Source: DASQLQ01 sp035629935
GTDB taxonomy: Bacteria; Actinomycetota; CADDZG01; WHSQ01
Direction: 5' to 3'
DNA: 38,763 bases
Assembly: GCA_035629935.1 (NCBI GenBank)
Contig: DASQLQ010000012.1
Span: forward strand, 1-38,763
Below, one piece after another: positions 30,608 to 38,763 of this stretch. A model generated the notes under the pieces. It did no database searches and was not told the origin of the DNA. It worked only from the letters and a program-made list of their open reading frames with translations. The position numbers were made by a program, and so were the translations under genes. Every line of letters starts with the position of its first letter. Positions within the stretch are counted from its first letter, which is position 1.

Positions 30608-31843
30608 GTGGCCACTGAGTTCGACGTTGCGATCGTGGGGGGCGGCCCATCAGGATCAGCGGCCGCTCACTACCTGGCATCCAAGGGACATTCGGTCTTC
30701 GTTTGCGAGAAGAAGTCATTCCCCCGCGAGAAGACCTGTGGCGACGGCCTCACCCCTCGAGCGGTCAAACAACTACGCGAGATGGGCCTGGGTGCCGAAC
30801 TCGAAACATGGGAACGCGTTCGAGGTCTGCGCGTTCACGCCGCCGGTCGCGTTCTTGAGCTGCCCTTCCCCGAGCTCGACGACTGGGACGACTTCGGACT
30901 CGTCAAGCCGCGCAAAGATCTCGATCAGATCGTGCTGAATCACGCGGAGGCCGCGGGAGCCAAGGTTCTTTACGAGACGCAGGCGAAAGAACCGATCTTC
31001 GAGGACGGTGTCCTAACCGGATTCAAGGCGAAACGTGGGAACGATGTCGAAGAGATACGCGCGAAGTTCACGATCTGTGCTGAAGGTGCCGCAACAAAGT
31101 TCGCGCGCTCCTTGGGGCGTGACCGCAACCTCGACTACCCGATGGGCTTCGCGATCCGCCAATACTTCACTTCGCCGATGCAACAGTCCGGTTGGTTCGA
31201 GGCTTACCTCGAGGTCAAAGCGACGGACAAGAACTCATTGCCCGGCTACGGGTGGGTATTCCCCGTTGGTGACGGCACCGTGAACGTCGGTGTCGGTCTG
31301 CTGTCGACCTTCGGTGGATGGCGGGACGTGAACCTTCACGACCTGCAGGACAATTTCGTATCCCAGCTGCCTCCTGAGTGGGAGATCAATCGCGAAACCG
31401 TCTACTCGAAGCCACGTGCGGGACGCCTCTTCATGGGCGGCAGCGTGTGGCCTCCGCATGGTCCCGGTTTGGTCCTCGTCGGAGATGCTGCCGGGATGAT
31501 CAATCCGATGAACGGCGAGGGCATCGCGTACGGCTACGAGACCGGCCGGATCGCCGCTCGCCACATCGACGAAGCTCTGCGCGAGGGCTCGTCGAACTCA
31601 CTTCAGGGATACACGAACGAGCTCAAGGAGACCTACGGGCCCTACTACCGCTTGGGCCGTCGGTTCGTGAACATCATCGGCAACCCCGTAGTTATGGAGA
31701 GGCTCGTGTCGTTCGGAATGCGATCGAAGAACGTGATGTCCTACGCGATGACGTTGATGGCCAATCTCGAAGATGTGAACGGGAAAGGCTTGGAGCAGAA
31801 GGGACTCAAGATGATGAAACGTTTGGCGGAGCTGAAACCATAG
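30608..31843 (+). CDS. Geranylgeranyl reductase family FAD-dependent oxidoreductase
   Basis: 411 residues from GTG 30608 (GGGAGG 8 nt upstream). An N-terminal Rossmann FAD site GGGPSGSAAAHYL (11-23), EKKSFPREKTCGDGL, and the second FAD motif VLVGDAAGMINPMNGEGI near 290-310 are the GGR family signature. Relatives reduce isoprenoid double bonds, including the menaquinone tail in mycobacteria (MenJ). A gene of this family directly upstream of nuoA is typical of actinobacteria. Substrate not proven; menaquinone is the likely one here given the neighbouring prenyl synthase and complex I. Confidence 0.9.
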   Translation: MATEFDVAIVGGGPSGSAAAHYLASKGHSVFVCEKKSFPREKTCGDGLTPRAVKQLREMGLGAELETWERVRGLRVHAAGRVLELPFPELDDWDDFGLVKPRKDLDQIVLNHAEAAGAKVLYETQAKEPIFEDGVLTGFKAKRGNDVEEIRAKFTICAEGAATKFARSLGRDRNLDYPMGFAIRQYFTSPMQQSGWFEAYLEVKATDKNSLPGYGWVFPVGDGTVNVGVGLLSTFGGWRDVNLHDLQDNFVSQLPPEWEINRETVYSKPRAGRLFMGGSVWPPHGPGLVLVGDAAGMINPMNGEGIAYGYETGRIAARHIDEALREGSSNSLQGYTNELKETYGPYYRLGRRFVNIIGNPVVMERLVSFGMRSKNVMSYAMTLMANLEDVNGKGLEQKGLKMMKRLAELKP

Positions 31844-31874
31844 TGAGGGACTCGACCATCGCTGGGGGCAGACC

Positions 31875-32240
31875 GTGACTCTTCCTGCCTGGTTGCCGAT
31901 CCTGTTCCTCATCATCCTGTCGTCGTTGTTCGCCATCGGCTCGATGGTCGTTGCCGCTCGGTTGTCGCCGAGGAAGTGGACCGCCGCGAAGTTGCTGCCC
32001 TACGAATGCGGCATCGTGCCCGAAGAAGGTGTTGACCGCGAGCGGTTCCCTGTGAAGTTCTACCTGGTGGCGATGTTGTTCATCATCTTCGATATCGAAA
32101 CCGCGTTCATGTATCCGTGGGCCGTTGCCTTCGACGAGATGAAACTCTTCGGGCTCATCGAGATGCTGGTGTTCATCGCGATCCTTCTGGCGGCTTACGT
32201 CTACGTGTGGCGACAGGGAGGGCTCGAGTGGGCGGAGTAA
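31875..32240 (+). CDS. nuoA: NADH-quinone oxidoreductase subunit A
   Basis: 121 residues from GTG 31875, 31 bp after the previous gene. Three membrane helices and the conserved segments LLPYECGIVPE and RFPVKFYLVAMLFIIFDIETAFMYPWA identify NuoA, which caps the quinone channel of complex I. The stop overlaps nuoB by 13 bp. Confidence 0.95.
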   Translation: MTLPAWLPILFLIILSSLFAIGSMVVAARLSPRKWTAAKLLPYECGIVPEEGVDRERFPVKFYLVAMLFIIFDIETAFMYPWAVAFDEMKLFGLIEMLVFIAILLAAYVYVWRQGGLEWAE

Positions 32241-32725
32241 GCGACACGGTCGGCGCCAACTTTGTCACTGCGCAACTCGACAAGCTGGTGAACTGGGCGC
32301 GCAAGTCTTCGCTGTGGCCGGCAACCTTCGGTCTGGCTTGTTGCGCGATCGAGATGATGGCGACGACGATGCCGCGACACGACCTCGCGCGCTTCGGGAT
32401 GGAAGCCTTCCGCGCATCCCCTCGCCAATCCGATCTGATGATCGTTGCGGGCCGCGTGTCGCAGAAGATGGCCCCGGTCCTTCGTCAGATCTACGACCAG
32501 ATGACCGAACCCAAATGGGTGATCTCGATGGGCGTGTGCGCATCGTCGGGAGGCGTCTTCAACAACTACGCGCTGGTGCAAGGGGTCGACCAGATAGTTC
32601 CGGTCGACATCTACGTGCCCGGGTGCCCTCCTCGCCCCGAGATGCTCATGGACGGGATCATGCTGCTCCACGAGCGCATCAAGAAGGGCGACTACACCGC
32701 CGGGCGCGAGGTGATCCCGGCCTGA
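32228..32725 (+). CDS. nuoB: NADH-quinone oxidoreductase subunit B
   Basis: 165 residues from GTG 32228 inside the end of nuoA. Ligands of the terminal [4Fe-4S] cluster N2 are C38, C39 (GLACCAIEMM), C104 (MGVCASSGG) and C133 (VPGCPPRPE). This cluster hands electrons to the quinone. The next ATG shares a base with the stop (TGATG). Confidence 0.96.
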   Translation: MGGVSDTVGANFVTAQLDKLVNWARKSSLWPATFGLACCAIEMMATTMPRHDLARFGMEAFRASPRQSDLMIVAGRVSQKMAPVLRQIYDQMTEPKWVISMGVCASSGGVFNNYALVQGVDQIVPVDIYVPGCPPRPEMLMDGIMLLHERIKKGDYTAGREVIPA

Positions 32726-33240
32726 TGCAGGTGCTGCAGGTGCCGGCAGGTGAGTGGTTGGAGCGCGCCCGCGCTTTGCGTTCCGAGGGCTGGCTCTTGA
32801 TGGATCTGTGTGGTTTCGACGCCCTGCAGCTGCCCGAGGGTGATCGCTTCCGGATCGTCTGTCAGCTGATCGACACCGAAACCAAACAACGTCGGATGGT
32901 GCAAGTTGCAGCCGAGGGCGATCCTCCGACCCTTCCGTCGGTGATCGAGGTGTGGCCCACGGTCGACTTCATGGAGCGCGAGGCGTTCGACATGTTCGGC
33001 ATCAACTTCGAAGGCCATCCGAACCTCACGCGCATCCTTATGCCCGACGAATGGGAGGGCCATCCCCTCCGCAAGGACTATGGGGTGGGCAAGGTCGCCA
33101 TCGATTTCGTCCCCCAGCCGTATCTACAGATCGAGGGTCCCGGCCAGTCGCCGAAACCCGAAGAAGCGCACGTGTCGGTGGATCGGCTCGGGCAGACCCT
33201 TACAGCGGGCAAGCCGGTCCCCTCGGAGGACGTGCGATGA
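32725..33240 (+). CDS. nuoC: NADH-quinone oxidoreductase subunit C
   Basis: 171 residues. The 30-kDa signature EREAFDMFGINFEGHPNL and the following PLRKDY are present near residues 93-130. It is a peripheral-arm subunit without a cofactor. It is separate from NuoD (not fused as in E. coli). The stop overlaps nuoD as ATGA. Confidence 0.95.
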   Translation: MQVLQVPAGEWLERARALRSEGWLLMDLCGFDALQLPEGDRFRIVCQLIDTETKQRRMVQVAAEGDPPTLPSVIEVWPTVDFMEREAFDMFGINFEGHPNLTRILMPDEWEGHPLRKDYGVGKVAIDFVPQPYLQIEGPGQSPKPEEAHVSVDRLGQTLTAGKPVPSEDVR

Positions 33241-34469
33241 GCATCGCGGAAGCTGTTCGCAGTTTCGAGGAGCGCGGTCACGGCGCTTACATAGAGTCGA
33301 TCGAAGACCACCGGATGCTGATCAACATGGGCCCGGTCCATCCCTCGACGCACGGCGTGCTTCGTTTGATCCTCGAGCTCGACGGCGAGACCGTCACCCG
33401 GTGCGATCCCGTGATCGGGTACCTACACACAGGCATGGAGAAGGAGTGCGAGGACCAGAACTGGCGCGGGGCGGTAACGATCGTGACGCGCATGGACTAC
33501 CTCGCGCCGTTCTTCAACGAGCAGGCTTATTCGCTTGCGGTCGAAGCGCTGCTGGGTATCGAGGTGCCGGACCGCGGTCGCTACATCCGGATGTTGTTCG
33601 CCGAGATGAACCGGTTGTCGTCCCATCTCGTCTGGTTCGGGACGCAGGGTCTCGATATGGGCGCGATGTCGGCGATGTTCTATGGGTTCCGCGAACGCGA
33701 GCTGATCCTCGACTTCTACGAGATGGTCACCGGCCTGAGGATGAACAACGGTTACTTCATCCCCGGCGGAGTGTGGGAGGACCTGCCCGAGGGTTGGGAG
33801 GAACACGCTCGAACGATCGCCAAGATGCTTCCCGAGCGGATCGACGAGTACGAAACCCTGCTCACCGAGAACCCGATCTTCCTCGAGCGCACGCGAGGTG
33901 TCGGTGTGCTGAGTAAAGAGCAAGCACTCGCTCTGGGTGCGACCGGTCCGATCGCCCGCGCTAGCGGGATCGATTGGGATCTGCGACGCGATCTTCCGTA
34001 TGAGTCCTATGGCGACCTGTCTTTCAAGGTTCCCATCGCCCACGAAGGTGACGTCTATGCGCGTTACAAGGTGCGGATGGACGAGATGCGCGAGTCGGTG
34101 AAGCTGCTCGACCAGATCATCGACGCGATGCCGGGCGGCCATTTCAAGAACATGGATCCGAAGCTCATGCCGCCACCGCGCAGCGAGATGGCGGTGTCGA
34201 TGGAGGCTGTGATCCACCACTTCAAGCTGATGACCCAGGGCTACACGGTGCCGGCGGGCGAGGCGTACGCCGCCGTCGAATCACCCCGCGGGGAGCTGGG
34301 GGCCTTCGTAGCGTCCGACGGCGGGAGCTCGCCGTACCGGGTGCACGTGAGGGACCCATCGTTCGTCAACCTCCAGTCCCTGAGCCCGATCGCGATCGAC
34401 GGCCTGCTGGCCGACCTCGTCGCGTGCATAGCGAGCATCGACCCGATAATGGGTGGCGTCGATCGATGA
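33237..34469 (+). CDS. nuoD: NADH-quinone oxidoreductase subunit D
   Basis: 410 residues. N-terminal NMGPVHPSTHGVLRL, then HTGMEKECE and the segment VTIVTRMDYLAPFFNEQAY, are as in NuoD (49-kDa), the subunit that with NuoB forms the quinone site. The C-terminus ends IDPIMGGVDR, as in the family. A 43-bp gap with alternative hairpins follows, the only sizeable gap inside nuoA-G. Confidence 0.96.
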   Translation: MSIAEAVRSFEERGHGAYIESIEDHRMLINMGPVHPSTHGVLRLILELDGETVTRCDPVIGYLHTGMEKECEDQNWRGAVTIVTRMDYLAPFFNEQAYSLAVEALLGIEVPDRGRYIRMLFAEMNRLSSHLVWFGTQGLDMGAMSAMFYGFRERELILDFYEMVTGLRMNNGYFIPGGVWEDLPEGWEEHARTIAKMLPERIDEYETLLTENPIFLERTRGVGVLSKEQALALGATGPIARASGIDWDLRRDLPYESYGDLSFKVPIAHEGDVYARYKVRMDEMRESVKLLDQIIDAMPGGHFKNMDPKLMPPPRSEMAVSMEAVIHHFKLMTQGYTVPAGEAYAAVESPRGELGAFVASDGGSSPYRVHVRDPSFVNLQSLSPIAIDGLLADLVACIASIDPIMGGVDR

Positions 34470-34505
34470 TCGCCACCACACATCAGCCCCCCCCGCCCGG
34501 TGGCG
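34452..34505 (+). promoter_or_regulatory. Mutually exclusive hairpins between nuoD and nuoE
   Basis: CGCCACC (34471-34477) can pair either with GGTGGCG at 34452-34458 (inside the end of nuoD, 12-nt loop) or with a second GGTGGCG at 34499-34505 (just before the nuoE start, 21-nt loop containing eight C). All are perfect 7-bp matches. The second fold would lie next to GTG 34513 and could limit ribosome access. Confidence 0.45.
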
Positions 34506-34512
34506 TTGACAG

Positions 34513-35190
34513 GTGAGCATCCTTACTCCGGAGTTGCGCGAGCAGGCCGACGCGATCGTCGCCAAATATCCGAACTCCCGCTCTGCGGTGCTGCCGCTGT
34601 TGTTCCTCGTGCAGTCCGTCGAGGGTTACGTGACTAACGCCGGCATGAAAGAGGTCGCCGACATCCTCGAGCTCACGCCGGCCCAGGTGCTGGCTTCGGC
34701 GTCGTTCTACACGATGCTCAAGAAGAAGCCTCAAGGCGAGTACCTCGTTTCCGTGTGTCGCAACATCGCTTGTACGCATCTCGGGGGCCGCGAGGTGATC
34801 GCCGCATTGGAAGACCGCCTGGAGGTGAAGGCGGGAGGGACCACAGCGGACGGCAAGTTCTCGCTCGAAGCCGCGGAGTGTTTGGCCACGTGCGATGGGG
34901 CTCCCAGCTTGCAGATCAACTACGAGGACTTCTACAAGAAGGACCCGGAGGCGGCGATCGAGCTGATCGATCGCATCTCGCGCGGCGAAGAAGTCGTCAG
35001 CGAGCGTGGCGAGCCAGTGAAGACCTCGCGCGAGATCTCGCTCGAGGTTGCACGCGCGGGGCTCCATCTGCCGCAAGGCGAGGTCGAGAACTTGCGCACG
35101 ATCGGTGGGGAGACCCCGCGCGCCGACACAGCTCCGGGATTCAGGCCGAAGGAGAAGGGCCACATGAGGAGCGACGATGGCGACTCCTGA
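34513..35190 (+). CDS. nuoE: NADH-quinone oxidoreductase subunit E
   Basis: 225 residues from GTG 34513. The thioredoxin-like [2Fe-2S] site has C82, C87 (VCRNIACTH), C123 and C127 (ECLATCDGAP), cluster N1a. The helical N-terminus (PELREQADAIVAKYP) is typical. About 60 extra charged residues follow the core, a tail seen in longer NuoE proteins. The stop overlaps nuoF by 14 bp. Confidence 0.94.
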   Translation: MSILTPELREQADAIVAKYPNSRSAVLPLLFLVQSVEGYVTNAGMKEVADILELTPAQVLASASFYTMLKKKPQGEYLVSVCRNIACTHLGGREVIAALEDRLEVKAGGTTADGKFSLEAAECLATCDGAPSLQINYEDFYKKDPEAAIELIDRISRGEEVVSERGEPVKTSREISLEVARAGLHLPQGEVENLRTIGGETPRADTAPGFRPKEKGHMRSDDGDS

Positions 35191-36478
35191 GGTTCGGCTC
35201 GTGACCGGCCGGCTGCGGGAGCACCCGGCGGATTCGTGGACGTTGGAACGCGCGCTTGCCACCGCTGGGTACGACGCGGCTCGCAAGGTGGTCACACAGA
35301 TGACGCCGGACGAAACGATCGAGATGGTGAAGAACGCGGGCTTGCGCGGCCGTGGGGGCGCCGGCTTCCCAACCGGCATGAAGTGGTCGTTCGTCCCCAA
35401 AGACGTCTTTCCGAGATACGTCGTCATCAACCACGACGAAGGCGAGCCCTGCACATACAAAGACAGGGAGCTGGCAGAAAGCGACCCTCACAGCGTCATC
35501 GAGGGGATCACGATCGCCTCGTGGGCGAATCAGGCGAACAAGGCCTTCATCTACTGCCGCGGCGAGTTCGCGTTGGGGTCGAGGCGACTCGATGCCGCGA
35601 TCAAAGAGGCTTACGGGAAAGGCTTCCTCGGCAAGGGGATCTTCGGATCGAGCTTCGATCTCGACATCATTCTTCACCGCGGGGCGGGCGCTTACATCTG
35701 CGGTGAGGAGTCGGCCCTCCTGGACTCGCTCGAGGGCTACAGGGGCCAACCGCGCCTCCGGCCCCCATTCCCCGCGGTCAAAGGTCTGTATGGACAGCCC
35801 ACCGTCGTCAACAACACCGAGACACTTGCGACGTTGCCGTGGATCGTCACGAACGGCGTCGATGCGTACAAGAAATACGGATCCGAGAAATCTCCGGGCA
35901 CGAAGATCTTCTCGGTCTCCGGGCACGTAGAGCGTCCCGCCAATTACGAGGTCCCGCTCGGGACGAGTTTGCAGGACATCCTCGAGCTGGCCGGTGGCAT
36001 CCGGGCTGGGCACACCCTGAAGGCCGTCATCCCCGGCGGCGCCAGTTCGCCGCTCCTGACGGACACCGATATAGCGATGGACTTCGACACCCTGAAGGAA
36101 GCCGGGACCATGCTCGGCTCGGGCGCGATCACCTTCCTGGACGACACCACTTGCATGGTGCGCAACGCATTCGTAACGACCGAGTTCTTCGAGCACGAGT
36201 CGTGCGGCAAATGCACGCCGTGTCGCGAGGGAACTTGGTGGGGCGTGAAAGTTCTCGAGCGCATCGAGCACGGTGAGGGACGACAGGAGGACATGGATCT
36301 TCTGCTCGACATCTGCGACGGGATCGACGGCAAGGCGTTCTGTCCCCTGGGAGATGCAGCGTCGTGGGCGTTGCGGTCGAACGTCAAGCTGTTCCGCGAG
36401 GAGTTCGAGCAGCATGTCGCCGAGGGGCGCTGCCCGTTCAGAGGCGAGCACCGCGATCTCGTGGGGATGCGCCGATGA
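35177..36478 (+). CDS. nuoF: NADH-quinone oxidoreductase subunit F
   Basis: 433 residues. NADH/FMN site motifs GRGGAGFPTGMKW (near 58-70) and GAGAYICGEESALLDSLEG (near 168-186), and the [4Fe-4S] N3 ligands in SCGKCTPCREG plus the later FCPLGDAA. It oxidises NADH and is the electron entry of complex I. The stop overlaps nuoG as ATGA. Confidence 0.97.
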   Translation: MATPEVRLVTGRLREHPADSWTLERALATAGYDAARKVVTQMTPDETIEMVKNAGLRGRGGAGFPTGMKWSFVPKDVFPRYVVINHDEGEPCTYKDRELAESDPHSVIEGITIASWANQANKAFIYCRGEFALGSRRLDAAIKEAYGKGFLGKGIFGSSFDLDIILHRGAGAYICGEESALLDSLEGYRGQPRLRPPFPAVKGLYGQPTVVNNTETLATLPWIVTNGVDAYKKYGSEKSPGTKIFSVSGHVERPANYEVPLGTSLQDILELAGGIRAGHTLKAVIPGGASSPLLTDTDIAMDFDTLKEAGTMLGSGAITFLDDTTCMVRNAFVTTEFFEHESCGKCTPCREGTWWGVKVLERIEHGEGRQEDMDLLLDICDGIDGKAFCPLGDAASWALRSNVKLFREEFEQHVAEGRCPFRGEHRDLVGMRR

Positions 36479-38763
36479 GCGCTGAGGGCTCGTCCGGCGC
36501 GCCGGAAAAAGTGAATCTCACTCTTAACGGCGAGGAGATCCAGGCCGAGAAGGGCCGCTTGCTGATCGACGTCGCGGAGGAGCGTGGCGTTTTCGTGCCG
36601 CGCTTCTGCTACCACCCGGGCATGAAATCGGTAGCCGTGTGTCGCATGTGCCTCGTGAAGGTCGAGGGCGCACCCAAGCTGCTCCCTGCCTGTGCGACAC
36701 CGGTGGATGACGGCATGAAGGTCGACACCGTCGATGCCGACGCGATCGATGCGCAGGAAGGCATGCTCGAGTTCCTGCTGATCAACCACCCGCTCGACTG
36801 TCCTATCTGTGATCGGGCCGGCGAGTGCCCTCTGCAGGATCAAACGTTCAGACACGGTCCCGGTTCGTCTCGGTATGTCGAGGAGAAGCGTCACTTCGAG
36901 AAAGCACTCGAGATATCCGACCTCGTTGTGCTCGACCGTGAGCGTTGCGTGCTGTGTTGGCGCTGCGTGCGGTTCGCAGACGAGATCGCAGGGGACCGTT
37001 TCATCCAGTTGATCGACCGGGGGGCCGGGACACAGATCCTCACGTTCTCCGACGAACCCTTCGACAGCTACTTCTCCGGCAACACGGTTCAGATCTGTCC
37101 GGTCGGCGCACTGACCGCGAAGCCATATCGATTCGTGTCCCGTCCGTGGGATCTCGAAACCGCTCCGAGTGTTTGCGCCTACTGTTCGGTCGGCTGCCCG
37201 ATCACGAGCGAGGCACGAGAGGGTCGGATGGTTCGCTGCCAAGCTCTCCCCAACGAGCGCGTGAACGACTTCTGGAACTGCGACAAGGGCCGCTTCGGCT
37301 TCCACTACATCTCATCTGAAGAACGCTTGACGAATCCGCTCGTCCGGGACGGCGATCGGTTCGAGACCTCGGCCTGGGGCCGCGCGATGGAAGTCGTCGC
37401 CAAAGGCTTGAAGGACGCCCAGAACGTCGGCGTTATCGCCGGGGCTCACCTGACAACGGAGGACGCGCATGCGATCGCAAAGCTGGCTCGCGATGTGATC
37501 GGTACCGGAGACATCGACTCGCGGATCCAGGATGCAGGAGCTGCATACGAAGCTTCTTTGCCCGCTACCGGCATCGCCGGGTCGACCGCGCGCATCGACG
37601 ATCTGGATTCGGCGAAGACGATCGTGTGGGTAGGGCCCGATCCCAAAGAGGCACTTCCTGTTCTCTACTTGCGGGTCCGGAGAGCAGTGATCGATGGCGG
37701 CGCCAAACTCGTAGTCGTCGGACCTCGTCGCATCTCTCTCGATTCCTTCGCTACGAAAGTGGTTCGCACGGACACCGAGGCGGAGGCTTTGTCCGCTCTC
37801 GGAACAGACAGTGATCTCGAGGACCCATTCGTCGTTGCTTGGGGCCCGGCGTCCCCGGGGCGCGACGAAGGCTCGATCGCGAGCGCAGCCGCAGCGCTCG
37901 CTGCGGGGCGGGGGAAGCTTCTCGTCTGCCCACCGCATGCCGGTTCGCAGGGAATGATCGACATGGGGGTTCACCCCGGCTTGAAAGCCGGGAACACTCC
38001 CGCCAACGACACCGGCCGGGACACACGCGCGATCCTCGAAGCAGCAGCCGCGGGCGAGCTCGACGCACTACTGATCTTCGGCGCCGACCCGATAAGCGAC
38101 TTCCCCGACGCGGAGTTGGCGAGGCGGGCGCTCAGCGCCGATGCATTCACGATCGTTGCCGAGCTCTTCGCTACCGAATCGGCGGCCTACGCAGACGTCT
38201 TGTTGCCGAGCGCGGCATACGCCGAGCGCGAAGGCACGTTCACGAACCTTGAGCGGCGTCTTCAGAAACTCGAACCCTTGCTCCCGCCCCCCGGCACCGC
38301 ACGCGAACCGTGGCGCATCGCGTCGGCAATCGCCGCTGCACTCGGAGAAAAATGGGACTGGCATAGCTGCAACGACATCTGGGACGACATCAGAGCAACA
38401 GTCCCCACGCACGCAGACGTAGACACCGCCGCGCTCCACCAAGAGATGCCTGTCCAAACCCTCCAGTACGAAAGCGGACTCGGAACCACCAGCTCCGAAC
38501 TACCAGGAGTTCTTGCGGGCCCCGGCGGCCAATACCCCAAGGGCTACAGGTCCGGCGCCCCCTTCCAAACAGGCCAGAACTGGCCGCTCTCCTGGGAGCT
38601 TCGTGCCTTCGAAGCGCGACAACGCCCCGGGTTCGTTCCCGACATCCCTTCTGATTCCGAGCGGCCTGCGGGCGGAGACGCCGACCTACCCTCGCTCAGC
38701 ACCCCAACCCCCAGCATCGCTCGGGCAGGCACGGCGTCTCCGTCCTCAGCCGGTGGGGACTTC
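36475..38763 (+). CDS. nuoG: NADH-quinone oxidoreductase subunit G (3' end outside window)
   Basis: Open from ATG 36475 to the window end (763 codons, no stop). [2Fe-2S] N1b: C45, C56, C59, C73. His-ligated [4Fe-4S] N5: H105, C109, C112, C118. N4: C158, C161, C164, C208. The extra off-pathway cluster N7 is also present: C234, C237, C241, C269. A molybdopterin-oxidoreductase-like domain follows from about 220 on, without obvious cofactor ligands, as usual. The tail beyond about residue 690 is Pro/Ser/Ala-rich. The rest of the operon (nuoH-N) should lie to the right. Confidence 0.95.
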   Translation, partial: MSAEGSSGAPEKVNLTLNGEEIQAEKGRLLIDVAEERGVFVPRFCYHPGMKSVAVCRMCLVKVEGAPKLLPACATPVDDGMKVDTVDADAIDAQEGMLEFLLINHPLDCPICDRAGECPLQDQTFRHGPGSSRYVEEKRHFEKALEISDLVVLDRERCVLCWRCVRFADEIAGDRFIQLIDRGAGTQILTFSDEPFDSYFSGNTVQICPVGALTAKPYRFVSRPWDLETAPSVCAYCSVGCPITSEAREGRMVRCQALPNERVNDFWNCDKGRFGFHYISSEERLTNPLVRDGDRFETSAWGRAMEVVAKGLKDAQNVGVIAGAHLTTEDAHAIAKLARDVIGTGDIDSRIQDAGAAYEASLPATGIAGSTARIDDLDSAKTIVWVGPDPKEALPVLYLRVRRAVIDGGAKLVVVGPRRISLDSFATKVVRTDTEAEALSALGTDSDLEDPFVVAWGPASPGRDEGSIASAAAALAAGRGKLLVCPPHAGSQGMIDMGVHPGLKAGNTPANDTGRDTRAILEAAAAGELDALLIFGADPISDFPDAELARRALSADAFTIVAELFATESAAYADVLLPSAAYAEREGTFTNLERRLQKLEPLLPPPGTAREPWRIASAIAAALGEKWDWHSCNDIWDDIRATVPTHADVDTAALHQEMPVQTLQYESGLGTTSSELPGVLAGPGGQYPKGYRSGAPFQTGQNWPLSWELRAFEARQRPGFVPDIPSDSERPAGGDADLPSLSTPTPSIARAGTASPSSAGGDF

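Noticed and set aside
35141..36451. Long open frame (436 codons) on the minus strand opposite nuoF
   Set aside because: It lies wholly against nuoF, which has all expected FMN and Fe-S motifs. The reverse translation is rich in Arg, Asp, His and Val with no family features, as expected from high-GC codon bias.

Overview
The window reads as a high-GC actinobacterial chromosome segment that is almost entirely respiratory-chain and heme/cytochrome-assembly genes. The assignment rests on a geranylgeranyl-reductase-family gene directly ahead of nuoABCDEFG, an LLM-class F420-type oxidoreductase, an SCO6745-family protein, frequent GTG starts, and several operon heads with a TANNNT box 7-10 nt from the start codon and no Shine-Dalgarno site (leaderless-type). 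A System I (Ccm) cytochrome c maturation pathway and a b6-type split cytochrome b point away from Streptomyces/Mycobacterium towards a deeper class (Acidimicrobiia- or Thermoleophilia-like); this finer placement is inference. No rRNA, tRNA, CRISPR, transposase or phage gene was seen, and no gene-free stretch exceeds 300 bases.

Layout. 1-307: tail of a Gly/Asn-repeat protein. 332-2815 (+): hemB-hemL and a small membrane protein. 2820-8054 (-): an eight-gene operon for a quinol:cytochrome c reductase, in transcription order small membrane protein, 2[4Fe-4S] ferredoxin, cytochrome b N-half, cytochrome b C-half, Rieske protein, diheme cytochrome c, acidic membrane protein, small lipoprotein. 8158-8999 (-): ccmC-ccmD. 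9085-10038 (+): LLM oxidoreductase. 10027-16927 (-): ccmE-ccmF-ccmH-zinc ribbon protein-membrane-anchored carboxypeptidase-regulatory-like protein-ccmA-ccmB-M15 peptidase, nearly all joined by 4-bp stop/start overlaps. 16996-19476 (+): CopC, lipoprotein, thioredoxin-like lipoprotein, cation transporter. 19473-20078 (-): TlpA/ResA-type thioredoxin. 20125-26426 (+): caa3 oxidase ctaC-D-E-F-G, a cupredoxin, an SCO6745-family gene. 26453-28327 (-): ctaA-ctaB for heme A. 28411-30472 (+): polyprenyl synthetase and a second cupredoxin. 30608-end (+): geranylgeranyl reductase family gene and nuoA-G, with nuoG running off the window.

The genes form one working chain: hemB/hemL make tetrapyrrole precursor; ctaA/ctaB make heme A; Ccm attaches heme to the diheme cytochrome and to the cytochrome c domain of CtaC; CopC, the thioredoxin-like proteins and CtaG could supply copper and thiol chemistry to the oxidase; complex I feeds an isoprenoid quinone (probably menaquinone), the b6-type complex oxidises the quinol and caa3 reduces oxygen.

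The most interesting signals are: the bc operon carrying its own 2[4Fe-4S] ferredoxin and three uncharacterised membrane or lipid-anchored proteins; an N-terminal module of about 32 residues shared without gaps by the cytochrome b C-half and a distant cupredoxin whose copper domain is in turn a near-duplicate of the one beside caa3; a well-matched Rex operator ahead of the nuo operon; a CcmE with Cys in place of the heme-binding His together with a nonstandard CcmH motif; a small family of intergenic hairpins; and a perfect 16-bp inverted repeat sealing the start of one bc-operon gene.
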